A stretch of DNA of 53,378 nucleotides from Methanobrevibacter millerae. Lineage in GTDB: Archaea; Methanobacteriota; Methanobacteria; Methanobacteriales; Methanobacteriaceae. Shown in pieces: positions 27,384 through 36,080 of the stretch. The stretch is taken from the NCBI GenBank assembly GCA_015063005.1, contig SUTF01000002.1:78511-131888 (forward strand), given 5' to 3'. The position numbers and the translations under genes were made by a program. The stretch's first letter is position 1. Every line of letters begins with the position of its first letter. A model generated the notes under the pieces. The model was not told the origin of the DNA. It was given only the letters and a program-made list of their open reading frames with translations, and did not search any database.

Positions 27384-27869
27384 CTAAACCTCATTAATCA
27401 TAAGTAAATCTTTTTCTTGACAGATTTTTTCAATCTCATCAAATGCAATTTGTTTGTTACCGTAATCCACTTCCAAATTAATTAATGCAGTTGATTTTTT
27501 CTCACCATCCAACTTAATGTCAAACCCGACTACAAAAACACCATCAAGCGCATTAATTCTATCAGTGGTATCTCTTACATCCCTATCAACAATATGACCA
27601 ATCAAGATTGTGCTGATTAATTCCTTATTGATATAACCATCCTTTTCAATAATGGAAATATTTAATTCATCAAATCTATCAATCACACGATTGAGGTTTT
27701 CTTTTTCACCTTCCAATGTAAGTTGAACAGGAATTTTGCCGTTTTCGTTTTTAGCGTCTCTTTTATGAATCACTGTGACTAAATTAGCACCTAAACCACT
27801 AATTGGTTCCAATATGGAAACTAATTGTCCAGGAACATCCAAAAGTTCAAGAACCAAGTTCATTCTCAT
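27384..27869 (-). CDS. ACT-domain regulatory protein of the homoserine operon
   Basis: A 161-residue protein with two ACT-like units. The N-terminal [17 protein letters not shown]...[12 protein letters not shown] shows the ACT DxPGxL ligand motif. The C-terminal half ([21 protein letters not shown]...) has the same alternation of strands and helices. It most likely binds threonine or another end product and acts on the adjacent homoserine dehydrogenase. ATG 27869 follows AGGTGA; the in-frame GTG further upstream is that binding site. It is coupled to hom (eight-base gap) and follows the small GatC-like gene. Confidence 0.85.
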   Translation of the reverse strand: MRMNLVLELLDVPGQLVSILEPISGLGANLVTVIHKRDAKNENGKIPVQLTLEGEKENLNRVIDRFDELNISIIEKDGYINKELISTILIGHIVDRDVRDTTDRINALDGVFVVGFDIKLDGEKKSTALINLEVDYGNKQIAFDEIEKICQEKDLLMINEV

Positions 27870-27887
27870 ATTACTCACCTTAATAAA

Positions 27888-28100
27888 TTAAATCCAATCA
27901 GCTTTTTTAACTTTAAGATTACCGTCTTTGTCGATATGTGCATTTCTTAAAATTTTTTCAGGATTTTTCTCATGAGGAACATCTTCACGAGTTAAGTTTA
28001 AATTATCAGTAATATACCAGGTTTCTTCTGAATCCGGAATATTTTCTAAAGTTTTTGAAAATTCTTCTATAATTTTTTCTGCATCTTTTTCAATAGACAT
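27888..28100 (-). CDS. GatC-like protein (Asp/Glu-tRNA amidotransferase subunit C type)
   Basis: A 70-residue acidic protein. AEKIIEEFSKTLENI forms a helix, then LTREDVPHEKNPEKILRNAHIDKDGNLKV follows. The pattern R-E-D ... EILxNAP/H ... GxFxV is that of archaeal GatC subunits, which stabilise the GatAB amidotransferase making Asn-tRNA or Gln-tRNA. The usual NAP is NAH here, and gatA/gatB are not nearby. The assignment is by similarity of the C-terminal block. It heads the homoserine operon, with GGAG 11 bases before the ATG. Confidence 0.65.
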   Translation of the reverse strand: MSIEKDAEKIIEEFSKTLENIPDSEETWYITDNLNLTREDVPHEKNPEKILRNAHIDKDGNLKVKKADWI

Positions 28101-28177
28101 AAAATTATAACTCCTACATAAATAAATAATATTTATAATTTGTTTTTCAATATTTATAAACTTAAAGATTGACTAAG

Positions 28178-28747
28178 CTATCCAACCTGTTCCCATTCAT
28201 TATTTCCAGTGTGTCTCCAGTAATTTCCATCAGGACCAAGCTCAACCTCACCTGTGTAAACTACACTTTGAGACTGTTCTGAATAATATGCTCCTGAATC
28301 CCCAGAGCTCTGAGTATTGGATGTGACTTGCTCCTCGCTAGCAACTTCCTCCACAGGTGAATCGGCAACAGTGAAACTACGCAACAATTTACATCCGTTA
28401 TACTGGCTGTTACCCTCATAGGTAATATTTACACTATATCTGCCTCCGGAAACATTAGTCAGGTTTAGAGAAGCCTCACCATCATTTCCTGTTTTAACTG
28501 ACTGGTTTGCAATCAAAGTACCATTTGAGTCAAATACGGAAATAGCTACATTTTCACCAGCTATAGGATTATTGCTTAAATCTGTTAATTTAATTTTAAT
28601 TGAATCATTTGCATTTAACGTACTGTTAGAGAGAATCTTGACTACAGAATCCTCTTTTGAAACGGAATGACCTGAAAAAGCCAAGACGGCTAGGCCGGCA
28701 ACCAGAATAATAATTATCAACAGTACAATTATTCTATTATAATTCAA
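28178..28747 (-). CDS. Membrane-anchored Ig-like surface protein
   Basis: An N-terminal anchor (IIVLLIIIILVAGLAVLAF, about residues 6-24) is followed by one Ig-like domain of about 90 residues (LTDLSNNPIAGENVAI...GEASLNLTNVSGGRYSVNITYEG), as found in methanobacterial surface proteins. A Ser/Gln/Glu-rich stalk and a short tail with GPDGNYWRHTGNNEWEQVG complete it. I choose TTG 28747 because GGGGTGG stands right before it; the GTG three codons upstream is within that site. It is a single gene after the homoserine operon on the same strand. Its role outside the membrane is unknown. Confidence 0.78.
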   Translation of the reverse strand: MNYNRIIVLLIIIILVAGLAVLAFSGHSVSKEDSVVKILSNSTLNANDSIKIKLTDLSNNPIAGENVAISVFDSNGTLIANQSVKTGNDGEASLNLTNVSGGRYSVNITYEGNSQYNGCKLLRSFTVADSPVEEVASEEQVTSNTQSSGDSGAYYSEQSQSVVYTGEVELGPDGNYWRHTGNNEWEQVG

Positions 28748-28836
28748 AAAAACCACCCCATAATTCTTATTATCTATTTATTATCAAAAAAGTATTTAAA
28801 ATATGGGGATTGAATTTAAAAAAAAGAAAAAAATAA

Positions 28837-28849
28837 GGTTTTTGAAACC
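28837..28849 (-). terminator. Terminator hairpin after the SDR gene
   Basis: GGTTT / AAACC with a TTG loop directly follows the SDR stop. On the minus strand it is followed by TTATTTTTTTC and further T-runs. Confidence 0.45.
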
Positions 28850-29590
28850 CTATTGTAAAACAAACCCACCATTAGGTGAGATTACTTGTCCGGTTAAATA
28901 GTCGGCGGTTAAAATGTATTCCAGTGCTCCAGCAATCTCTTCAACCTCACCGATTTTACCGAGAGGGATTGTTGCTGCAAGAGCATTCAATTCATCCTGG
29001 TTTACTCCCCTAAGCATATCGGTCATAATCATACCCGGAGCGATTGCGTTGACGCGAACTTTTCTTGGAGCAAATTCCAAAGCCAATGCACGGCATAAAC
29101 CGATTACACCAGTTTTGGCAGCACAGTAATCCGCCTGGTTGATTACACCAGTCAAACCGCCGACAGAAGCAGTACATACGATTGAAGTTTCACGGTCAAC
29201 CATGTACGGCAAGGTCAAGTGACACATGTGCATCATACTTACGAGATTTGTGTTGATGACCCTTTCGTAGTCTTCAGGCTGCAAGTCAATGAAGTTGCAG
29301 TTATTTGTAATACCTGCATTGTTTACTAGTGCATCGATTTGTTCTCCAAATTCAGCAACAGCTGCTTCAACCAATTTTTTGCAGTCTTCAAATACGCTTA
29401 CGTCTGCCTGTACGGCAATAGCTTTAACTCCATATTCAGATTTGATTTCTTCAACCAAATCTTCAGTCAACTGTTTGGATGAGTCGCTTCTGTAGTTGAT
29501 TGCCACATTGTAGCCAAGTTCACCTAACTTTAATGCCATCGCTTTTCCGATTCCTCTGGAACCGCCTGTTATAATTGCATTTTTTGCCAT
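28850..29590 (-). CDS. Short-chain dehydrogenase/reductase (FabG-like)
   Basis: A 246-residue classical SDR. ITGGSRGIGKAMA at about residues 7-19 binds the cofactor. NNAGITNN follows, then the active-site Ser in ASVGGLTG, YCAAKTG with the catalytic Tyr and Lys, and APGMIMTDML. It is closest in look to bacterial 3-oxoacyl-ACP reductase (FabG), though archaea lack the usual type II fatty-acid synthesis, so another carbonyl substrate is likely. Horizontal acquisition from bacteria is plausible. ATG 29590 follows GGTGAT. It stands alone between the homoserine operon region and the PIN module. Confidence 0.9.
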   Translation of the reverse strand: MAKNAIITGGSRGIGKAMALKLGELGYNVAINYRSDSSKQLTEDLVEEIKSEYGVKAIAVQADVSVFEDCKKLVEAAVAEFGEQIDALVNNAGITNNCNFIDLQPEDYERVINTNLVSMMHMCHLTLPYMVDRETSIVCTASVGGLTGVINQADYCAAKTGVIGLCRALALEFAPRKVRVNAIAPGMIMTDMLRGVNQDELNALAATIPLGKIGEVEEIAGALEYILTADYLTGQVISPNGGFVLQ

Positions 29591-29712
29591 ATTTATCACC
29601 TATCTTTTGTAATATTATATTTATTGATTAACATTTTTAAATATGTTGAATATTATTCATAAATTAAAAAAATTCTGATATAAAATTCAACCATAATTGA
29701 AAATCAATGAAT

Positions 29713-30288
29713 TCATAAACTACAATTTTTTAATAATTTATCAATATCTTCATCATATAATTCATCATAATATGTGATGAAATCTTTTTTAGGAAGTATT
29801 TGGTTCTTTTTGATAATTTTTAGCCAAAGCAATTCAGCTTCTTTTTTAGAAATATAATTCAGTTCATATAATTTGGACAATACAATAGATACAGTAACAA
29901 TTGGAACATCAAATTGATTACATATCTCAAAAATGTCATTAAGATTATTGCTTGCAACAATTCCATTATTTTCTATAGCTAATGCCATCGCTGATGACTC
30001 ACCCATACCAATAGCTTTTCCATTAGTCCAATATCCCTTATTAATGCATAGATATTTAGTATATTCTGGAGAATGAAATTCTAATTCCCTAACTTCAACT
30101 TTATTTTGATCAATCAATTTATTTAAAGTATTTTTAACAAGTGATGGTGATTTTTTAGTAGTTAATTCATTGTATACTGGTGATGGAACAATTATTTTTG
30201 AAAATAGATTAAATAATAATTCAACTTCACCTATTTCTAAAAAACAGATTAAAAAATCACTATCATAGAAAATAGGTTTACTATTCAA
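29713..30288 (-). CDS. PIN-domain protein of an XRE/ImmA/PIN module
   Basis: About 191 residues. FYDSDFLICFLEIGEVELLF has the first PIN acidic residues. VPSPVYNELTT follows, then GMGESSAMALAIENN (conserved Glu) and VASNNLNDIFEICNQF with the next acidic site. This is the DUF3368/DUF4411-like PIN pattern, probably an RNase toxin. The C-terminus carries a helical extension (KKEAELLWLKIIKKNQ, then DEDIDKLLKNCSL). The preceding stop TAA is followed directly by ATG 30300. GGTGAT inside that region is better placed for TTG 30288, which I prefer. It is the last gene of the coupled trio. Confidence 0.78.
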   Translation of the reverse strand: MNSKPIFYDSDFLICFLEIGEVELLFNLFSKIIVPSPVYNELTTKKSPSLVKNTLNKLIDQNKVEVRELEFHSPEYTKYLCINKGYWTNGKAIGMGESSAMALAIENNGIVASNNLNDIFEICNQFDVPIVTVSIVLSKLYELNYISKKEAELLWLKIIKKNQILPKKDFITYYDELYDEDIDKLLKNCSL

Positions 30289-30300
30289 ACTATCACCCAT

Positions 30301-31008
30301 TTAAATGTTATAGATAATGTCTTGGCGAAAAACAGAAGACAAAATATCTCGTTTTTTTCCTTTAGAAATTTTTTCATCAATATAACACTTTTCTGTTAAT
30401 GGAATTATTTTTCCTAAAGAAAAAAATTCATGATTTTCATCAGATTTTAAATATAAATCCACATCATAACCTCTCAATTTAGCTTTTTTAACAATATCCT
30501 TTTTAAAGTCCTTAAATTCCTCATCATTGATTAACCCATCAGATTTCAACCTATCCAATAATACATTATGACTAATTTGATAATATTGCTCGCATTTAAT
30601 AATATCATCAATAGACCATTTTTCAATATCATTAACGCTCATAAAATCATATAAAGCATATTCAGGCATTAATAGTCCGGAAGCAAATTCATTAGCAAAA
30701 TTTTCTTCTTTAGACTTATTTTTAAAATCACACATTCCAAAATTTTCATTATCAAACAATAAATGATAAATCTCATGAGCTATTGTGAAATTCTGCCTAC
30801 CTTTTGAGTGATTAGAATTTATTAGAATTAATGAATTATTTTCATTTTTATAGCAGCATCCTCCAAAATTTTCCTTCAAAGGCATCCAAATTAAAGTCAA
30901 GTTATCTATTTTATCAATAACTGTTTGAAGTAAGTTAATTGGAGTATAACAATCAAAACCCCATTTTTTTCTTAGCTCAACAACTTTTATCTGCGTCATC
31001 CTATCCAT
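30301..31008 (-). CDS. ImmA/IrrE-type metallopeptidase (COG2856)
   Basis: A 235-residue zinc peptidase. AHEIYHLLF at residues 77-85 contains HExxH (H78, E79, H82). FANEFASGLLMP supplies the third ligand region (E and the FAxxLLMP signature). A C-terminal domain of about 130 residues follows. In other systems such proteases cut the partner XRE repressor after a stress signal. It starts inside the end of the XRE gene (eight-base overlap), with GGTG six bases before ATG 31008. It is followed without a gap by the PIN gene, so all three are translationally coupled. Confidence 0.88.
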   Translation of the reverse strand: MDRMTQIKVVELRKKWGFDCYTPINLLQTVIDKIDNLTLIWMPLKENFGGCCYKNENNSLILINSNHSKGRQNFTIAHEIYHLLFDNENFGMCDFKNKSKEENFANEFASGLLMPEYALYDFMSVNDIEKWSIDDIIKCEQYYQISHNVLLDRLKSDGLINDEEFKDFKKDIVKKAKLRGYDVDLYLKSDENHEFFSLGKIIPLTEKCYIDEKISKGKKRDILSSVFRQDIIYNI

Positions 31009-31342
31009 TTTTAACACCATTTTCCAAATTCGCTAAAAGATTTAAATGACCCATTACCTCATTAACTTTAGCAATAGCATTTAAATCAATATCAGATGTT
31101 TTATTAATAACAATTACATCTTCAATATCATAATCATCAGTCATTCCCAAGAGATATTCATGAGAACATCCATACAAATTACATATCTTATTGGCCAATG
31201 TCAAGTTCAAATTCCTCTTTCCATTTTCTATTTTTGAAAAATTACTTTGATCTATCTCCAAATAGTCAGCCAATTGTTTTTGCGTGAAATTATGTAATTT
31301 CCTTAATTTTTTTAATCTAATGCATGTGATATTATTATCCAT
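31001..31342 (-). CDS. XRE-family HTH regulator
   Basis: 113 residues. A helix-turn-helix of the Cro/cI type spans about residues 9-65 (RLKKLRKLHNFTQKQLADYL, then DQSNFSKIENGKRNLNLTLANKICNLY). A C-terminal tail of about 45 residues ends in a helix and is probably the target of the neighbouring ImmA-type protease. ATG 31342 follows AGGTGA. It is the first gene of the trio, so it probably represses its own promoter in the AT-rich region 31343-31599. It acts as antitoxin or repressor for the PIN gene. Confidence 0.88.
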   Translation of the reverse strand: MDNNITCIRLKKLRKLHNFTQKQLADYLEIDQSNFSKIENGKRNLNLTLANKICNLYGCSHEYLLGMTDDYDIEDVIVINKTSDIDLNAIAKVNEVMGHLNLLANLENGVKNG

Positions 31343-31599
31343 CAAATTCACCTAATTAAAATATGACCTTAATAAGTATTAAAATTTGCTATAAATTAAG
31401 GTCATTTAAAAAATTATAAAAATATAAATCAATGCAAATAGTTATAATCAACAAAAAAAAATCAAAAATTACTTCATTTTGTTAATTTAAAAATATATTA
31501 TCTTAATTAAAAAAATAAAATTAATATTAATAAATACTAACTAAAATATTCTTTAATATAAATATTCAATATAGGTGATGGTTAAATATTTTTAAGAAG
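31343..31599. promoter_or_regulatory. AT-rich intergenic region upstream of the XRE/ImmA/PIN operon
   Basis: The 257 bases between the MATE stop (31600) and the XRE start hold no gene that I can see. They should contain the operon promoter and the binding sites of the XRE protein. The direct upstream sequence ATTAAGGTCAT and the repeated TTAAAA motifs are candidates only. Confidence 0.35.
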
Positions 31600-32922
31600 C
31601 TATCCGAAATACTTCTGAATCTTTCTTACATAATCTCTGGTAAATAATAGCTGTATAAGACTTCCAACAAAGTTTGCAACAACAATACCATAATAGACAC
31701 CCATTTCACCAAATGAAAGGAACATCCAGATGAAAACAAGAGTCAATATAATCTGTTTGAAGAAGGTAAATCCCAAACTCAAATCCCCTCTTCCGAAACT
31801 CTGCAGGATGCATCCTGAAATGATACTCCAGCTTGCAAAAATTACATAAGGACATAGAATGATTGTAACATCAGTAATTTGCTGATTAAGTCCTGCTCCT
31901 CCAAACAATAATGCCAAATATGGAGAAAATACAGCCAATATAATACCCATTGCAATACAGCCTGCAAAACCAATCTTGTGAATATAATTGAAAGTGCTCA
32001 TGATTTCATCAGCCTTTCTGGCACCAAACAATGCTCCAAATACGCTGATGGCACCTGTTCCGAAACCTACAGGAAGCATTATACCAATACTGATCAGCCT
32101 CCAGACTGTCGTATAGACTGCAACCGCATCGGTTGTTGCAACCATTACCAGAATGACATTGACCACCATTGAAAACAGAGACATCAGTATCTGCTCCATA
32201 CTTGCAGGAACACCAACGGAAATTATATCCCGGTAGATGGACATGTCTGTTGAATAAGATTTTACATCAATTGCATTGTCCTTTTTGACATATGACCAGT
32301 AAAGATACATCAAAAGACCTATGAAGTTTGCCAAGACCGTAGCGATAGCAGCACCGCTGACACCCATTCCAAAATTATAGATGAATATTGGGTCTAAAAT
32401 AATGTTCAATGCAGCCGCAACACCAATAGGCAATGTTGCCTTAACTCCCTTGTTTTCAGACCTAAAAATTCCACAATAGATATTTTGAATGATTATTGTA
32501 AATCCGCCCGCTATAATCCAGACACCATATTCATGGGCAAGACCCAATACATTGGCTCCACCGATAGCTATCAATAATGGATCCAAAAACAATAGGATAA
32601 GACCTGGAATTACAATACTTACTATAATACTCAATACAACACCGTGCGTTGCACTGTTTCCAGCGTTTTTCATGTCCCTTTTACCTATGAAACGGGCCAC
32701 GGATGAATTCACACCTGCAGACAAACCGATACCTAAACCAATAATGATGATAAATAATGGAGTCACGATACCAATAGCTGCAAGAGCATCAGCACCAAGA
32801 CCTGATACCCACATAGCATCTGCCAAATTGTTTATCATAGTCAAAAACAATGATAAAATCATCGGTATGCTTAAACCGATTATACTTTTTTTAGGATTTG
32901 TAATTAATTGTTCTACCTTCAT
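31600..32922 (-). CDS. MATE family efflux transporter, second copy
   Basis: A 440-residue polytopic membrane protein of the bacterial-like MATE group. SIIGLSIPMILSLFLTMINNLADAMWVSGLG at the N-terminus includes the typical N-x-x-D in helix 2. A second-half counterpart is VGVPASMEQILMSLFSMVVN. GFGTGAISVFGALFGARKADE and ILQSFGRGDLSL are further family blocks. It is not a close copy of the transporter at 23111. It is a single gene on the minus strand. Its position beside two toxin-antitoxin-like modules may be chance. Confidence 0.92.
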   Translation of the reverse strand: MKVEQLITNPKKSIIGLSIPMILSLFLTMINNLADAMWVSGLGADALAAIGIVTPLFIIIIGLGIGLSAGVNSSVARFIGKRDMKNAGNSATHGVVLSIIVSIVIPGLILLFLDPLLIAIGGANVLGLAHEYGVWIIAGGFTIIIQNIYCGIFRSENKGVKATLPIGVAAALNIILDPIFIYNFGMGVSGAAIATVLANFIGLLMYLYWSYVKKDNAIDVKSYSTDMSIYRDIISVGVPASMEQILMSLFSMVVNVILVMVATTDAVAVYTTVWRLISIGIMLPVGFGTGAISVFGALFGARKADEIMSTFNYIHKIGFAGCIAMGIILAVFSPYLALLFGGAGLNQQITDVTIILCPYVIFASWSIISGCILQSFGRGDLSLGFTFFKQIILTLVFIWMFLSFGEMGVYYGIVVANFVGSLIQLLFTRDYVRKIQKYFG

Positions 32923-33162
32923 TAAAAAATCTCCAAATAATTAAAAAAAATAGTATGTAAATTGCTAAAAAGTCAATAAATCCTTTTTGAGTCATTTAAT
33001 ACTGAAATGACCTTATTTATATAAAGCATGACTTGTATAAAATAAGAACCATAATAACTTAATTGAAAAAAAGTATATAAATGTTTTGAAAATAAAAAAA
33101 TAGAAAAATACTATATTATAAGATAATACACTACATTTCATTCTAGAATGTATAATGAATTT

Positions 33163-33513
33163 TTATCTGATACAACAGGTACATCCACTTAGAAACTCAT
33201 CAATTTCCATATCATTCAATTCATCATAATCCTCTTCAACAAGACTTTCCTGTTTTTGAATTTCAAGTTTGACAAGTTTGCTTTTAATGCTGAAAAAATC
33301 CTTGATGAATTCTGATTTGAAATTGACAACATATTTGGAATTAGACTTGATTAGTAATCCGTATTCAAGAAAATCATCAATGAACCTGTCCAGAGAGGAT
33401 ATTGAAATTTCAGAGCCCACAGCCAATTGCTGTTTTGTGAACTCCTGAAAAGGACAAGAAAGAACATAGTCAATGACCTTAACCTGCGGATGATTACCTA
33501 AAATATCCTTCAA
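33163..33513 (-). CDS. Winged-helix protein next to the RHH/PIN pair
   Basis: 116 residues. The fold reads as a winged helix: HPQVKVIDYVLSCPFQEFTKQQLAVG, then SISSLDRFIDDFLEYGLL and a basic wing SNSKYVVNFKSEF. The acidic C-terminus ends GCTCCIR with three cysteines close together. The TTG start at 33513 is preceded by CCGGTGAT. The gene is 50 bases after the PIN gene on the same strand, so it may be the third part of that module, perhaps a transcription regulator. Similar DNA-binding modules of one wHTH domain occur across methanogens. The exact family is not known to me. Confidence 0.65.
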   Translation of the reverse strand: MKDILGNHPQVKVIDYVLSCPFQEFTKQQLAVGSEISISSLDRFIDDFLEYGLLIKSNSKYVVNFKSEFIKDFFSIKSKLVKLEIQKQESLVEEDYDELNDMEIDEFLSGCTCCIR

Positions 33514-33562
33514 AATTAATCACCGGTATTAATTTATACATTTTAAAAAAAATCTCAAATAA

Positions 33563-33958
33563 CTAAAATCCGGAAAGCCTGCTAATACCCGAAATTTTGT
33601 CAAAATCAGAATCAAATGAAACAATATTTGTGACATTATTTTTTTGCATAGACTGTAATATAGTACAATCGGAGAAATTAATAGATTTATTGTAATATTT
33701 AAATAAATCAATAGCCTCAGAATAATCCTTTTCAGATAAATACTCCATCCTATCCAATGAAAATAAGATATCAACTACAAGCGAAATATCATCATGATAG
33801 TTAACATTATTCAAACTATTGAGTACTTCTTGAATAACAGTAATATTAATCATTTTTTTCTCATCAGCAAGTAATGATTCAATATTTCTGGAAATATTGT
33901 GATAAGAATCATTTTCTAATAGCAAACCTAAAATATATGAGGTATCTAAAAATATCAT
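33563..33958 (-). CDS. VapC-like PIN-domain toxin
   Basis: 131 residues of the PIN fold. MIFLDTSYILGLLLENDSYH carries the first Asp. NITVIQEVLNSLNN has the conserved Glu. INFSDCTILQSMQKN supplies the third acidic residue. NIVSFDSDFDKI has the final Asp residues. All four acidic positions are in place, so an Mg-dependent RNase is expected. ATG 33958 comes one base after the antitoxin's stop. It differs strongly from the PIN protein at 29713, so the window has two unrelated PIN modules. Confidence 0.85.
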   Translation of the reverse strand: MIFLDTSYILGLLLENDSYHNISRNIESLLADEKKMINITVIQEVLNSLNNVNYHDDISLVVDILFSLDRMEYLSEKDYSEAIDLFKYYNKSINFSDCTILQSMQKNNVTNIVSFDSDFDKISGISRLSGF

Positions 33959-33959
33959 A

Positions 33960-34418
33960 TTAATCAATATATCTTGTTTGTGATAATTTTTTTAATTCAA
34001 CAGCATTGAAATTGGATTTAACATCAATTATTCCTGTTATTTTTTTAAGTGTATCATCACCCTCAGGTTTATCATGATCAAGCAACTTTTTAAAATCTTC
34101 AGGATTTGAAACTTTGTCTGGAATTACATTATCATTATCAAGACCCTGGGAGATATATTTATTAGCCAATTCATTAATATCAATGTTAATCAAATTACTT
34201 TTTATGGATAATCTGTCCATCAAATCACTTTCAATTATTACATTATTCATCACAAAGACGTCACCATTTTTATCTCTATACAAACCCTCTTTAATATATC
34301 TATGAATTAATTCCGTTTGTGTGACCTCACTTTCAAAACTTTGAAGCTTTAACTCTTTTAATAGATTTTTATCAAAGTTAAAACTAGTTTTCTTTGTTGA
34401 ATCTTCTTTCATACCCAT
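33960..34418 (-). CDS. Putative antitoxin with two RHH-like segments
   Basis: 152 residues. The N-terminal SFNFDKNLLKELKLQSFESEVTQTELIHRYIKEGL is a ribbon-helix-helix pattern. A second, similar segment follows (IIESDLMDRLSIKS...ELANKYISQGL). The C-terminal third ends with ITGIIDVKSNFNAVELKKL, a likely toxin-binding tail. It lies directly upstream of the VapC-like gene (one-base gap), the standard antitoxin-then-toxin order. The doubled RHH suggests a single-chain DNA-binding dimer. The start at ATG 34418 has only a weak upstream purine motif. Confidence 0.7.
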   Translation of the reverse strand: MGMKEDSTKKTSFNFDKNLLKELKLQSFESEVTQTELIHRYIKEGLYRDKNGDVFVMNNVIIESDLMDRLSIKSNLINIDINELANKYISQGLDNDNVIPDKVSNPEDFKKLLDHDKPEGDDTLKKITGIIDVKSNFNAVELKKLSQTRYID

Positions 34419-34513
34419 ACTTTCAAATCCATAAGTAATCTTTAATTAAAATATGTATTTTATAATATATAAAGAAATAGGTAAATATTCATTTACCTAC
34501 AATGAAAACATTA

Positions 34514-35851
34514 TCAGAAAAAGTTTCCCTCATCATCCATTCCCAGAGGAAAGCTAACACGTTCAAGCCAGTCATCACCTGAAACTTCTTTGACTATCTT
34601 TTTAGATAAACAATTTTTAAACAATTTCCTTGAATATTCAATGCGCTGAGCGATTAATTCATTTGAAATTGAAAATGCATCCTCAAATCCATCAGGAAGT
34701 TGAAGCAACAGTATTTGTGTCTTATCATTCATCTTACAGATATCCAAAACCTTGAACTTTGAATTTGCCTTTGCAGTGTGTATTCCCCAATCAGTATCCT
34801 TTTCGAACTGTGACAAATCAGCCATGGAATTTGACAGTATCAAATAGCGGTGCGTTGTAGCCATTCCCCCAATCTTATCGGTAGCATCCACAAATGCCTT
34901 TTCAGTTAAAATCTGGCCTATTTCATATTTATCTGCCAGTTCATCAGACAGATTGCAGTCCCTTGCAAAGAATTTGCTTTGACTTAACGTTGATGAGACA
35001 ACCATATACTCAGGAGACTGTCTGTCATTCGGATTTCTTTCCTGAGGATTTTCATAAGGATTCTTATGTTTTAGATATTCAGTATACTCCCAGTCAATCA
35101 GATTTTCATTTTCATAAAGTCTTTGAATCTCATCCCGAAGCTCCATCAATGCAAATCCAAGGAGATTGTCTTTGCCGCCCCATTCATCATCTGAGATATA
35201 AACCAATGACTTGTTGCCTGTGTCAAGGAGCTTTTGTTTTAGTGAATCATCCTGCATGAACTTGTAGTAGCATGCATTCAAAAGAACCGTGTATTTCAAA
35301 TTGTTCCAATAATCAATTTCATCACAGGTAAGTTCAAAGCCCCTTTTTAAAGCATTCAATGAGGTATATATTGGATCTGCCTTGTCAAACAGACTATACT
35401 TTGAAGCCAGAACAGCATGCTCGATGCTTTTGAAGTGAAAGTGATTGTTCCTGAATTCCAAATCCCTCTGCTCGAATGTTATGAAATCATTTATCTCAAT
35501 CACGTCTCCACTGATTTGTGAGTATTTAGCCTCACCATAATCCCTCCAGAGATAGCCAAGCAAAGGCATTCTTTTAAAATCGGATTTTCTTGAATCGAAT
35601 GACCAGTTTTGAGGCTTTGGAAATAGCTTATTGAATTCAGCTGTGTGCCATGGCTCGTTCATTGCGTAATCCTCACCATACCCCATTCTCCATCCTATAG
35701 TATAAGGATCCAGTTCAGGATAGACCAGCCATCTTGGAGCTGCAAACTTTCCATCATCTAAAAATGGCTTTTCTATGACTTTAGGAACTATTAATTGTTC
35801 AGCAAGACCATTGTCAAAAATATCGTTATCTTTAATAAAATCAACTCCCAA
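34514..35851 (-). CDS. NADAR-domain protein (predicted ADP-ribose hydrolase) with flanking unknown domains
   Basis: 445 residues. The central part is a NADAR/YbiA fold: FKSIEHAVLASKYSLF at about 140-155 with E144-H145, and SDDEWGGKDNLLGFALMELRDEI at 220-242, the diagnostic D-x-x-W-G...N-x-L-G...L-M-x-x-R block. NADAR proteins remove ADP-ribose from guanine in DNA or act in NAD-linked defence. An N-terminal block (PRWLVYPELDPYTIGWRMG, 39-57) and a C-terminal part of about 200 residues (AFVDATDKIGGMATTHRYL) are extra. No DarT is adjacent. The start is uncertain: TTG 35851 lacks a site, and GGGAG follows just after it. Confidence 0.75.
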   Translation of the reverse strand: MGVDFIKDNDIFDNGLAEQLIVPKVIEKPFLDDGKFAAPRWLVYPELDPYTIGWRMGYGEDYAMNEPWHTAEFNKLFPKPQNWSFDSRKSDFKRMPLLGYLWRDYGEAKYSQISGDVIEINDFITFEQRDLEFRNNHFHFKSIEHAVLASKYSLFDKADPIYTSLNALKRGFELTCDEIDYWNNLKYTVLLNACYYKFMQDDSLKQKLLDTGNKSLVYISDDEWGGKDNLLGFALMELRDEIQRLYENENLIDWEYTEYLKHKNPYENPQERNPNDRQSPEYMVVSSTLSQSKFFARDCNLSDELADKYEIGQILTEKAFVDATDKIGGMATTHRYLILSNSMADLSQFEKDTDWGIHTAKANSKFKVLDICKMNDKTQILLLQLPDGFEDAFSISNELIAQRIEYSRKLFKNCLSKKIVKEVSGDDWLERVSFPLGMDDEGNFF

Positions 35852-36080
35852 AAAATTAGAATAAATTTCTATATTAATATATGGTTATTAATCTATATAA
35901 AAGTTGTGTATATTTCAATATATAACTAATTTTCAAATTCCAAATGAGAAATTACAGCATTATGTTAAGTTCAATTAATTTTAATTTATTTGACAACTTA
36001 AAAGGAAATGAATATTAATTAAAAACCAGTAATTATAAATAAAAAAATATAAATTTTTATTAAAGGAGATGTGTAATGAA

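Noticed and set aside
31600..32922. Second MATE gene as part of the neighbouring toxin-antitoxin modules
   Set aside because: It is a complete, ordinary transporter separated by 240-base gaps on both sides, with no coupling.
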